From Streptomyces sp. NRRL S-1022 (lineage in GTDB: Bacteria > Actinomycetota > Actinomycetes > Streptomycetales > Streptomycetaceae): 64,000 nt of DNA. The translations under genes and the position numbers were made by a program. This document shows positions 42,450 to 51,093 of this stretch, in pieces. Location of the stretch: NCBI RefSeq assembly GCF_000720135.1, contig NZ_JOIU01000005.1, positions 310,001-374,000 on the forward strand, written 5' to 3'. Positions within the stretch are counted from its first letter, which is position 1; the number at the start of each line of letters is the position of its first letter. The notes under the pieces are model-generated. The model saw nothing but the letters and a program-made list of their open reading frames with translations, was not told the DNA's origin and did not search any database.

Positions 42450-44435
42450 TTGAGGCTGAGACACAGCCTGATCACCGTTGCCCTGACGACCACCGCGTTA
42501 CTGACATCCATGCCCGTGACGTCCACCCTCGCGTGGGCCGCTCCGACGCCCTCCCATCCACCAGCCGAGTCTTCGTCTGCTCCTACTCCGACGGTTACGG
42601 AGTCGGACTCCGCCACCCCTCCCGCTCCAACGTCCCCGCCATCCTCTCCATTGTCCCCACCGACCTCCGGCGACGCTGACACGACCGTCTCGCCCACGCT
42701 CACACCGACGGCCAGCCCCTCGGCAAGCAGCGGCGCCGACGATGACGACACCGCCCTGGAGCAGTACTGGACCCCCGAGCGCATGGCCGACGCCATACCC
42801 GTCGAGGAGGACCAGGAGCGCACGACACGGACGTCCAGCAGCACGCGCAAGAGCGTGCAGACCTCGCCATCGCACTACTTCGAAGGCATCAAGGAAGTCG
42901 GCACGTTCTACTGGGACGAGCGCCGCGACGGCCAGCTCTACCACCGCTACTGCGCAGGCACCGTCGTGCCGTCCCCCGGCCACAACCTGGTGCTGTCCGC
43001 CGCGCACTGCTTCGACGACCAGGATCAGCAGAAAAGACTGGTCTTCGTCCCGAAACACAGCCACGACCACCCTGCACCGTACGGGCTGTTCCCGATCAAG
43101 GTAGGGCAGATCTACGCCGACCCCCGCTACCTGCGCAAGGACGGCGACCATGACTACACGGACTTGGACTTCGCCTTCCTGAAGATCGAGCCTCGATCAG
43201 ACGGCAAGAAGGTCCAGGATGTCGTCGGAGCCATCCCCATCGGCTACAGCACCGGGTTCGACCACCCGAAGACGCGGGTGATCGGCTATCCCTGGCTGGA
43301 CAACGGCGACCCGCACTACAAGCCGAAGCAGGATCCGCTGGACTGCACCTCCCCGATGAAGAAGTTCACCACGGGGGACGCGGGCGGCTGGAAGGGCGGC
43401 ACGTTCTCACAGATTGACTGCGACGGCTACGTCTCAGGTACGTCCGGCGGTCCCTTCATCATTGGTGGCGACGAGCCCAAGGTCGTCGGGGTCACAGGCG
43501 GCTGGCAAACCGGCGGGCACACGGACGATACGTCGTACTCCTCGTACTTCGACAGCGACCTCAAGCGGATCTACGACGCCGCGGCTGCGGGGAAGAAGCC
43601 GGCCCCAATCGTCCTACCAGCCGCCTCTACCTGGAAGCACGCCAAGGACATCGCCTCCGGCTACTTCGCCTTGGACGGGCCGGTATCTGACGACCGCATG
43701 GACATGTTCGTCCTCTGGTCGGACGGCGAGCTGACGATCTACCGCGGCGCGGACAAGGGCCTGAACTACTTTGACAAAGAGATCAGAGTCCAAAAGCGCA
43801 ACAAGTTCTGGGCAGAACACGCCAAGCAAGTCGTGGCTGGCGACTTCACCGGCGACAATGGCTCCGACCTCATCGTGCTCTGGTCTGACGGCGAGGTCAC
43901 GCTGTATCCGTCTGTGGACGAGCAGGGCTTCCACGGCGAGAAGCAGATCGTTGCACCGAACCCGACGTGGAAGCACGCCTCGGCGATGACCGCCGGCCGG
44001 TACGGCGGAAACAAGTGGCAGGACGACCTCGTCGTGCGATGGTCCGACGGTGAGCTGACGGTCTATCAGAACACGGGGGCCAGCCTCGGCAAGGAAATCA
44101 AGGTCGTCGGCAAGAACGAGCACTGGACCCACGCCGTCGAAATCGGCTCTGGCGACTACACGCAGGGCGACACCTGGGACCTCGTGGTGCGCTGGTCCGA
44201 CGGCGAGCTCACGCTGTACGACGACTTCACCGGCACCGGGGACACCTGGGGCGAGCACAAGTGGAAGGCCCCCAACGATCTGTGGGAGCACGCGATGCTC
44301 GTCACGGGCGGGGACTTCAGTGATAACCCATGGCCAGACGACACGCTCGTCCGCTGGTCCGACGGTGAACTGAGCCTCTATACCGAAGGCAACAAGTCCG
44401 GCATCGGAACGGAACACCAGCTAGTCGCGCCGTAG
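42450..44435 (+). CDS. Secreted trypsin-like serine protease with five WSDGEL (FG-GAP-like) repeats
   Basis: A 661-residue secreted protein. TTG start with GGGGGAAAG directly before it; signal peptide ends near AWA-A (residue 31). A Ser/Thr/Pro linker (~32-100) precedes an S1-fold domain with the full triad: His in LVLSAAHCFDD, Asp in YTDLDFAFLKIE, Ser in GYVSGTSGGPFII. From ~395 on are five ~50-residue repeats of the kind WxHAxxIxxGDF...DLVVRWSDGELTLY, an FG-GAP/tachylectin-like beta-propeller module likely to bind a surface or glycan. A paralogous tail remnant lies 700 bases downstream (45160-45213). Confidence 0.9.
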   Translation: MRLRHSLITVALTTTALLTSMPVTSTLAWAAPTPSHPPAESSSAPTPTVTESDSATPPAPTSPPSSPLSPPTSGDADTTVSPTLTPTASPSASSGADDDDTALEQYWTPERMADAIPVEEDQERTTRTSSSTRKSVQTSPSHYFEGIKEVGTFYWDERRDGQLYHRYCAGTVVPSPGHNLVLSAAHCFDDQDQQKRLVFVPKHSHDHPAPYGLFPIKVGQIYADPRYLRKDGDHDYTDLDFAFLKIEPRSDGKKVQDVVGAIPIGYSTGFDHPKTRVIGYPWLDNGDPHYKPKQDPLDCTSPMKKFTTGDAGGWKGGTFSQIDCDGYVSGTSGGPFIIGGDEPKVVGVTGGWQTGGHTDDTSYSSYFDSDLKRIYDAAAAGKKPAPIVLPAASTWKHAKDIASGYFALDGPVSDDRMDMFVLWSDGELTIYRGADKGLNYFDKEIRVQKRNKFWAEHAKQVVAGDFTGDNGSDLIVLWSDGEVTLYPSVDEQGFHGEKQIVAPNPTWKHASAMTAGRYGGNKWQDDLVVRWSDGELTVYQNTGASLGKEIKVVGKNEHWTHAVEIGSGDYTQGDTWDLVVRWSDGELTLYDDFTGTGDTWGEHKWKAPNDLWEHAMLVTGGDFSDNPWPDDTLVRWSDGELSLYTEGNKSGIGTEHQLVAP

Positions 44436-44571
44436 CCAGCACACCACGATCCGAACCCGGTGCTGCCGGGCGGGTCACGACCTTGCTGTAACGGCGACAA
44501 CACCGCCACCTTGAACCTCATCGTCACCGCACTTCCACCTGTATACTCCGACACAGAGGGGCACCAATTGC

Positions 44572-44901
44572 ATGCTGTCGAAAACTCGCCTCCTGCTCAT
44601 CCCGACCTTCGCCGCCGGTTTCCTTGCCGCCTCGCCTATGTGGGCAACAACAGCCGCCGCCGTGAGTGAAGACTGCACGTCCTGGAGCAGCAACTCCGGG
44701 CAGACCGGAAACGTGAAATGCGACAGCGACAGCGCAGTACGCCACCACAGAGCCGTTGTCACGTGCATGAACAGCGGCGGAGCGAAGTGGAAGATCACCG
44801 GCCCGTGGCGTTCCCGCAACCACGTGTCATCCGCAACCTGTAGCACAACCGGCACTGCCGGTGTGTATGCGATCAGTGTGGAACGCAACTACCACGGCTG
44901 A
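44572..44901 (+). CDS. Small secreted four-cysteine protein, copy 1
   Basis: A 109-residue precursor. Signal peptide (LLLIPTFAAGFLAASPMWATTAAA), mature part ~78 residues: EDCTSWSSNSGQTGNVKC, HHRAVVTCMNSGG, AKWKITGPW and SSATCSTTG, with four cysteines that would give two disulfides. The family is unknown to me. A clear paralogue lies at 47237-47605, with the M1 peptidase gene between them. Start ATG 44572 has only a weak GGGG site. A hairpin follows. Size and cysteine pattern resemble secreted protease inhibitors or toxins, but no known motif is present. Confidence 0.75.
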   Translation: MLSKTRLLLIPTFAAGFLAASPMWATTAAAVSEDCTSWSSNSGQTGNVKCDSDSAVRHHRAVVTCMNSGGAKWKITGPWRSRNHVSSATCSTTGTAGVYAISVERNYHG

Positions 44902-44927
44902 CCGGTACCCCAGAGAGAAGCTCTTAC

Positions 44928-44957
44928 CCCCGCGGCCCCACTGTGGCGGTCGCGGGG
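44928..44957 (+). terminator. Hairpin after the first four-cysteine gene
   Basis: Arms CCCCGCG and CGCGGGG with a further CCA/TGG pairing in the loop, 26 bases after the stop. Confidence 0.55.
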
Positions 44958-45602
44958 AGTGGTCGTCGGTGGCCCCGTGAAAGGAAGGGGACTGAAGGTC
45001 TGCTGCGCGTCGGCGAGATCACCCCGGCAGATGTGGCAAGGCTCGGGGTGAACCGTGAGCACGGCCCGCGGCGTTTCGGCCGCTGCTGCCGGGCCGGCCA
45101 TTCGGCGCGAGCGAGAGCCCCCCAAACGTTGTCACGCTGAAGCTGCAAGTGGATGCCGACTCGAGGGCAACAAGCCCGGAATCGGAAAGGAAAGCGCCCT
45201 CGTCAAGTCCTAGGGGGCGACGCTGAACCACGGTGTCTCTCGCGCACCCCGAGCGGGTGTGCCGGGGTATCCGTCCCCATATGGCATTCCCTCCGGGACA
45301 GGCTCTCACGGTGCGATCACATCGTCCGTAGGGCTGATGGACTGAGCCCGGAAGGACGCACCGGGACGCGGTGGGCGGGAGATCAGTGATCGCCCGGCTC
45401 GGTGGCATCTCTTCGCGCTGCGGACAAGCTCGCTTCGTCGGGCGGACAGGTATCCATCGGGACGGTCCAGGACAATGCTTTGCGCTTTTTAGGTATCACC
45501 GTATCCATCGGGTTTGCATAGGTGCAGCGCACGCTCCCAGAGTTGATGTCTGAGTAAACCGCTTTGGCATTGTCGTCGCCGTCCATTGCATCAGGAGGTG
45601 TA
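44958..45602. other. Gene-poor stretch before the M1 peptidase
   Basis: No intact gene. It contains the protease tail remnant at 45160-45213. Otherwise I see only short unsupported frames. An AGGAGG ribosome site at 45593-45598 belongs to the peptidase gene. Confidence 0.5.
45160..45213 (+). pseudogene. Remnant of the end of a second WSDGEL-repeat protein
   Basis: Encodes LEGNKPGIGKESALVKS then stop, against TEGNKSGIGTEHQLVAP then stop at the end of the protease (44385-44435). The DNA match is close over the first 30 bases. Nothing upstream is recognisable, so this is a truncated duplicate. Confidence 0.6.
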
Positions 45603-47012
45603 ATGCATCCTGCTTGGTTGTCTCGGGCTGCTCTGTTCGCCGTGCTGCTCCTTACCGTCGGGACCGCCTGCACGAGTTCCGACAGTCGCCCCGACGAAGC
45701 CCCCAGACCTGGTGCGGCTTCGGCAGGGGACGCCCTGTTTCCCGCGTTAGGCAACCGCGGCTATGACGTTGGGCATTACGCATTGACGCTCGACTACGCC
45801 CCCGAGACCAACGAGCTGACTGGCACCGCAGTGATCACAGCCCGAGCCAAACAGCACCTGAGCCGCTTCACTCTCGACCTTGCGGGCCTGAAAGTGTACA
45901 ACGCGAGCATCAACGGAGCCGACGCCGAGGTAAGCAGCAAGAAGAACAAACTCACCCTCACGCCCGCTCATCCACTCAAGACCGGCGCGGCCTTCACGAC
46001 CACCATCCATTACTCCGGCATCCCGAACATGATCACTGATGCGGACGGAGGCATGGAGGGATGGATCGAAACGGATGACGGCGCGACGGCGCTCGGAGAA
46101 CCGACCGGCTCGATGGCCTGGTTTCCGGGCAACCATCATCCGTCCGACAAAGCTCGGTACGACATCACCGTCACCGTCCCGAAGGGCTACACCGCAGTCA
46201 GCAACGGTGAGCTGGCCAGCATGCGGGACAAGGGACGGCGCAGGACGTGGCGTTGGCATACGGGTGAGCCAATGGCCAGCTACGTCACAACCGTCGTGGT
46301 GGGCAGCTTCGACATATCCACCACGACTACCAAGCAGGGGCTGCCGGTGTACATCGCCGTCGACCCGGACGAGGTCGAGGACTCCCCCGACATGGCCCAG
46401 TTGGTCCCCGAGGTCATCGACTGGGCCAGCAGTCGGTTCGGCCGTTACCCCTTTGCCAGCACCGGGGCGATCGTCGACCATCTCCCCGATATTGAGTATG
46501 CGTTGGAGACCCAGACCAAGCCGTACTTCGAGAAGGCCCCAGACGAAACGCTGGTCGTGCACGAACTTGCCCATCAATGGTTCGGGAACTCCGTCACCCC
46601 GCGCTCCTGGCGGGACATGTGGCTCAACGAAGGGTTCGCCACCTACGCCGAGTGGCTCTGGCAGGAAGACCAAGGCGACACGACCGCCGATGAGATCTTC
46701 GACGCCTTCTACAACGGCACCCATCCCGAAAGCGAGGGCATCTGGGACTTCCCGCCAGCGCACCCTCCAAGCGCCAAGCATGTGTCCGACTCTCCCGTCT
46801 ACGGACGTGGAGCCATGACCCTTCACCGTCTCCGCGAAACCGTCGGCGACAACGTCTTCTTCATCATCTTGAAGACGTGGACCAAGGAACACCGACACGG
46901 CAACGCCCACACCGCCCAGTTCATCAAGCTGTGCGAGAGGAAATCCGGCATGGATCTGACTGAACTGTTCGACACCTGGCTCAACAGCAAGGGAAAGCCA
47001 ACTCTCTCCTAG
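45603..47012 (+). CDS. M1-family zinc metallopeptidase (lipoprotein or secreted)
   Basis: A 469-residue peptidase. N-terminal signal AALFAVLLLTVGTACTSS with a plausible lipobox (GTAC), so probably membrane-anchored outside the cell. A beta-sandwich N-domain (HYALTLDYAPETNELTGTAV) precedes the gluzincin catalytic domain: HELAHQWFGNSV (HExxH) and, 18 residues on, WLNEGFATYAEW supplying the third zinc ligand. The exopeptidase GxMEN motif is replaced by EYALETQTKP. M1 enzymes remove N-terminal residues; here the C-terminal HEAT-like domain is missing, as in short bacterial M1 members. Start chosen at the ATG with AGGAGG upstream. Two four-cysteine genes flank it. Confidence 0.9.
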   Translation: MHPAWLSRAALFAVLLLTVGTACTSSDSRPDEAPRPGAASAGDALFPALGNRGYDVGHYALTLDYAPETNELTGTAVITARAKQHLSRFTLDLAGLKVYNASINGADAEVSSKKNKLTLTPAHPLKTGAAFTTTIHYSGIPNMITDADGGMEGWIETDDGATALGEPTGSMAWFPGNHHPSDKARYDITVTVPKGYTAVSNGELASMRDKGRRRTWRWHTGEPMASYVTTVVVGSFDISTTTTKQGLPVYIAVDPDEVEDSPDMAQLVPEVIDWASSRFGRYPFASTGAIVDHLPDIEYALETQTKPYFEKAPDETLVVHELAHQWFGNSVTPRSWRDMWLNEGFATYAEWLWQEDQGDTTADEIFDAFYNGTHPESEGIWDFPPAHPPSAKHVSDSPVYGRGAMTLHRLRETVGDNVFFIILKTWTKEHRHGNAHTAQFIKLCERKSGMDLTELFDTWLNSKGKPTLS

Positions 47013-47236
47013 CTGCTTTCAACGAGTAGAAGCTTGAACGGGCCTATTTGCTGCTCCAATTCCTCGGGTCCGCTAGTTCCCATGCTCAATTCCGCAACGC
47101 GCCCCCTCAAAGTTTTCGAGAAATCCCCTTGCTTGTGAGACTCAAGAATGATTGGATCGACTCGGTAATCCAGCCGTCAGGACCGATGGGTTACGGGAGT
47201 GCATTCCATGTAATCCGAGGATGAAAGCGAGGAAAT

Positions 47237-47605
47237 ATGCGTTCTCTCAGGATGACCATTGTTGCCAGTTTCACCGGAGTGGCATTAGCATCCGGAATGC
47301 TCGCAGCAACATCGGCGGAGGCGATGTCCGTCAAGATCACCACGGCGGCGGCAGCCAGCGGAGACTGTACATCGTGGACGAGCGACTCCGACCAGACCGG
47401 AAACGTCAAATGTGGCGCCGAGCCCGGCTCTGCCACCAGGACGCACCGCGCAGTCGTCACCTGCCTGAGCCGATACGGCGGCGGCGTCAAGTGGGAGATC
47501 AAGGGGCCCTGGAAACCTCACGGGCGGACCTCGTCTGCAACCTGCTCCCACAACCGTGCGGCTATGGTGGTCTCCATCAGCCATGAATTCTCGCACCACG
47601 GCTGA
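47237..47605 (+). CDS. Small secreted four-cysteine protein, copy 2
   Basis: A 122-residue precursor, paralogous to the gene at 44572. Signal peptide (IVASFTGVALASGMLAATSAEA); mature part has GDCTSWTSDSDQTGNVKC, HRAVVTCLSRYGG, VKWEIKGPW and SSATCSH: all four cysteines and the GPW motif are conserved between the two, while linkers have changed. A GAGGAAAT site precedes the ATG. The 224 bases before it are non-coding. Function unknown. Confidence 0.75.
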   Translation: MRSLRMTIVASFTGVALASGMLAATSAEAMSVKITTAAAASGDCTSWTSDSDQTGNVKCGAEPGSATRTHRAVVTCLSRYGGGVKWEIKGPWKPHGRTSSATCSHNRAAMVVSISHEFSHHG

Positions 47606-47992
47606 GGCGTCTTGGCAAGACGACGAACGTGGGCCGAGTTAAGGAATGGAAGCACCTAACTTGATCTTTAACGTCCGGCGTCGAATGGTGCCTCGAACTT
47701 GATCACGCGGTTCGGTAACCGCCATACACCGAAGCGGCCTTCGTCTGAACATGTTCTCCGACCAAGGAACAAACACGTTCAGCACGAAGGTCGTGAGGAT
47801 GAATCTGCTGCATCGGCGACACCCGGCAAGAGCCGTTGGTGAAACTCTCATACTTCCGGCGCGAGTTCTACTCCACCCCTCCAGGTGGTTGACGACGTCG
47901 GGGCCGGCGAGGGACCGGCATGCCCTAGATCATTTACGGGACAACGCTTAGACGTCATTTCAGTTGGCGAGATCTTGCGGCAGTCTGGAGTG
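47606..47992. other. Non-coding stretch with a hairpin
   Basis: CGTCTTG/CAAGACG at 47608-47622, right after the small secreted gene, may end its transcript. The rest shows no supported gene, except that the nuclease frame downstream is open back to 47885. Confidence 0.45.
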
Positions 47993-48685
47993 ATGACTGC
48001 TGCGCTTGCGCTCGCCCGTGAGGGGTTCGAAGCCTTCTACGGGGAGGACAAGCATTGCTACCTGCGGCACATCGGAACGAACACTGTCTCGGTGTTGGCC
48101 AAGAACCCGCATCGTCCTCTGAGCGTCGCCGAGATGCAGCGACGTGCGGCACTTGCAGTTTTCCTGGACAAGTGTAGTGAGGATGCACTCATTGAAGAAG
48201 TGCTGCTGCCACTGTTCCGGCAGCTGGGCTTTCACCGAATCACTGCGGCCGGGCACCGGGACAAGGCGCTGGAGTACGGCAAGGACATCTGGATGCGGTA
48301 CACCTTGCCGACCCAGCACTTCCTGTACTTCGGCATCCAGGTGAAGCGCGGGAAGCTGGACGCTACCGGAAAGTCCAGGGTGGGCAATGCCAACATCGCT
48401 GAGATCCACAATCAGGCTCTGATGATGCTGGCGCACGAGATCTTCGACCCCGAGACCAACCGGCGCGTCCTCGTCGACCATGCGTTCATCGTGGCTGGCG
48501 GGGAGATCACCAAGGCTGCACGCAACTGGCTGGGCAACGCGTTGGACGCGGCGAAGCGGAGCCAGATCATGTTCATGGATCGCGACGACATCCTGAACCA
48601 GTTCGTGGTGACCAACCTGCCGCTTCCCGTAGGGATACTGCCAGGTGAGATGCCATCCGGTGGTACCGCGGAAGCGCCATTCTGA
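47993..48685 (+). CDS. PD-(D/E)XK nuclease-like protein
   Basis: A 230-residue protein that looks like a restriction-endonuclease-fold enzyme. The motif is ALEYGKDIWM (Glu and GxD), then YFGIQVKRGKLD (QxK), the Mrr/RecB-like catalytic pattern; NIAEIHNQALMM and VDHAFIVAGGEITKAAR follow, as in single-gene Mrr-type nucleases. It has no helicase or methylase partner nearby. G+C at third positions is lower than in the flanks, consistent with transfer. The ATG at 47993 is used, but the frame is open to 47885 and the residues just upstream (ISVGEILRQSGV) look protein-like, so the true start may be earlier. Confidence 0.6.
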   Translation: MTAALALAREGFEAFYGEDKHCYLRHIGTNTVSVLAKNPHRPLSVAEMQRRAALAVFLDKCSEDALIEEVLLPLFRQLGFHRITAAGHRDKALEYGKDIWMRYTLPTQHFLYFGIQVKRGKLDATGKSRVGNANIAEIHNQALMMLAHEIFDPETNRRVLVDHAFIVAGGEITKAARNWLGNALDAAKRSQIMFMDRDDILNQFVVTNLPLPVGILPGEMPSGGTAEAPF

Positions 48686-48829
48686 TGCGCTGATGCAGCT
48701 TCAGTCGCCCTGTTTCCGGGGCCTGGACGGGTCATCGTGTGGAGTGCGTCGTGATGCCTGTATCTGTTCGTGGATTCGAGGGCGGAGACCGGAGGAGTGC
48801 AGTTGTAGGCGTACTTGGGGAGTTGGCTT

Positions 48830-50428
48830 TCAACGCTTCCGTCGACGTCCGCCCTTGCTGGCGGGTGCTCGGCCAGGAGCCAGCCCGGCCGCTGTGGCCG
48901 TGTCCGTCCGCGGACCGGGCCGGTCTGCCGAGACGACCAGGGCGGCGAGGAGTGTGGTGACCGGCACGGAGGCGACCAGACCGATCGAGCCCACGAGCGT
49001 GCGCACGATCTCCTCGGCCACCAGCTCGCTGTTGGCGACCGTGGCCACGCCGCTCTGGGCGATGGAGAAGAGGAGCAGCAGGGGCAGTGCGGCGCCGGCG
49101 TAGGCGAGGACGAGGGTGTTGACCACGGAGGCGATGTGGTCGCGGCCGATGCGGATGCCCGCCCGGTACAGCCCGCGCCAGCCCATCGTGGGGTTGGCTT
49201 CGTGCAGTTCCCAGACGGCCGAGGTCTGGGTCACGGTGACGTCGTCGAGCACGCCGAGGGAGCCGATGATGACGCCGGCGAGCAGGAGACCGCTCATGTC
49301 GAGCTTCGGATAGAGGCCGTGGATCAGGCCGGTGCTGTCGTCGGTGTTGCCGGTGAGGGCGGCCCAGCCGATGAACGCTGAGCCCAGGATGCCGATCAGC
49401 GCCAGCGAGAGCAGGGTGCCGAGCACGGCCACCGAGGTGCGGGCCGACAGGCCGTGGCACATGTACAGGGCGATCAGCATGATGGCGCTCGATCCGACCA
49501 CCGCCACGAGCAGCGGGTTCGAGCCCTGGAGGACCGCAGGGAGGACGAAGAAGTTCAGCACCAGGAAGCTGATGGCCAGGGCGACCAGCGCCATCACGCC
49601 GCGCAGTCGGCCCACTACCACGACGGCGAGCGCGAAGATGCCGGCGAGCAGGCCCATGGGGAAGCGGCGGTTGACGTCGGTGACCGAGTACTGCAGGTCC
49701 TTGGGCGCGGAGGGTTCGTAGGCAGTGACGACCTTCTCGCCCTGGTGCAGCTGTCGTGCCTGGTCGGGCTGCACGATCTCGGTGAAGGTGCGTCCCTTGT
49801 CCTTGCCGGTGCCGATCCGGATCGTGGCCTTGTGGCAGGTGTCGTTCGCCTCCTGCTGCGCCGAGTTGCCCTCGGCGGTGGAGGTGTCGCCGGTGGGGGT
49901 CTCGCCGGAGGCGTTCACCGACTTGCAGCTCACCTCGAGGACCTTGGTGACCGTGGCCTGCTGGGTCTGCTGGTCGAAGCCGACACCGGTGCGTTTGTGC
50001 GGCGGGGCTCCGCCCGGCCACAGCACGACGAGCCCCACCACGACGGCGGCGGTGAAGGGGATCAGGATTGCCGCGATGACTTTGCGCAGGTGCCGGGAGA
50101 CGGGGGCGGCGGGCCCGTGGCTGTGGCTGTGGCTGTGTCCGTGGGTGTGCGCCTGTCCGTTACCGTCGGCGTTCCCTCCGGGGCCGTGACCGGGGCCGTG
50201 ACCGGGGCCGTGTCCGGCGCCGGTCGCTGGTGCGTGTCCGTGGCCCGTCTCTTGAAAGGGGAGGCGGCCCCCGCCGGCATCGGGTCCGTAGCCGGGGTGA
50301 GGTATCGACTCGGGAGGATTCCCGTACCTGTAGTCGTGGCCGTACTCGCTCGCACGACCACCTTTGGGTCGGGGCGGGTCGCCGACCCGGTTCCAGTCTC
50401 CGGCACTCTGCCGGTCAGCGGTTCCCAT
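48830..50428 (-). CDS. YibE/F-family membrane protein with His-rich N-terminus
   Basis: A 532-residue protein. The first ~115 residues are cytoplasmic and low in complexity, with [13 protein letters not shown] and [11 protein letters not shown] runs that could bind metal ions. A membrane helix ([20 protein letters not shown]) is followed by an extracellular domain of ~150 residues with two cysteines, then seven or eight helices with the YibE/F core ([40 protein letters not shown]). The family is described as a putative permease in firmicutes; substrate unknown. ATG at 50428 fits. Confidence 0.85.
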   Translation of the reverse strand: MGTADRQSAGDWNRVGDPPRPKGGRASEYGHDYRYGNPPESIPHPGYGPDAGGGRLPFQETGHGHAPATGAGHGPGHGPGHGPGGNADGNGQAHTHGHSHSHSHGPAAPVSRHLRKVIAAILIPFTAAVVVGLVVLWPGGAPPHKRTGVGFDQQTQQATVTKVLEVSCKSVNASGETPTGDTSTAEGNSAQQEANDTCHKATIRIGTGKDKGRTFTEIVQPDQARQLHQGEKVVTAYEPSAPKDLQYSVTDVNRRFPMGLLAGIFALAVVVVGRLRGVMALVALAISFLVLNFFVLPAVLQGSNPLLVAVVGSSAIMLIALYMCHGLSARTSVAVLGTLLSLALIGILGSAFIGWAALTGNTDDSTGLIHGLYPKLDMSGLLLAGVIIGSLGVLDDVTVTQTSAVWELHEANPTMGWRGLYRAGIRIGRDHIASVVNTLVLAYAGAALPLLLLFSIAQSGVATVANSELVAEEIVRTLVGSIGLVASVPVTTLLAALVVSADRPGPRTDTATAAGLAPGRAPASKGGRRRKR

Positions 50429-51093
50429 GCCGTCTCCCTCGCGGTTGTCCGTGCCCCCTTCGGAGCCGGTCCTGCTCGGCGGCTCTGAGGAAGAGTACGG
50501 GAACGGCTGTGCCCTGGTCTCAGTCCGAGCAGCGCCAGAAGATCGAGCGGTCTGCTCCCTGTGCCCGGATCATGAGCCTCTTCACCGGCCGCACTTTCAC
50601 TCTCGTGGCCGAGAGCCCTTGCGGTGCGTTCCCAACGCAGGTGGCCAGAGGCGGCGCGGCGGTGCGCGGCCGGCTGAGTCGTTGGGTTCGTCGAGAGTGC
50701 CGCAGACGCCGGGCAACGGTGAAAGGAGCGCTTGCGGTTGCTGTGCGGTCCCGAAGGGGAGTTCAGGGCTGCTCAGCAGGACGAGCCCCGCCACGGAAGG
50801 TGCCATCGAGACCCACCCGGGCCAGCTCTGGGCCCAACCCCTGGCCGGCACGCGTCGGCCCCCATAAGGGGGCCAACCGCATTCTATGGAGAAGCAAAGA
50901 ATTCGACCCGGTACTGCCCGGTAGGACCCGTTCCGGTCTACGTTCCCCCGGCACCCTGTCATGTCACGCTCACCCGGCGTGGCAGGACGCGGTGAGTGTC
51001 ATGCTCCTGACTGCGCGGTTCCACCGCCGCTACGCGCAATCACGGGCCTGCCCATCCAGTGCGATACCCCACGTCAACCGGAGGCAGCAACCC
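50429..51093. other. Long leader region before the S53 peptidase gene
   Basis: 665 bases with no supported gene. A perfect hairpin with arms GGCCCCC and GGGGGCC and loop ATAA is at 50857-50874; it could end a leader transcript or regulate the peptidase. Ribosome site GGAGG is at 51080-51084. Confidence 0.5.

Noticed and set aside
44943..45140. 65-codon plus-strand frame
   Set aside because: Begins inside the terminator hairpin of the previous gene and resembles nothing known.
47747..47756. GAACATGTTC as an SOS (LexA) box
   Set aside because: Actinomycete and Bacillus boxes need four bases between GAAC and GTTC; here there are two.
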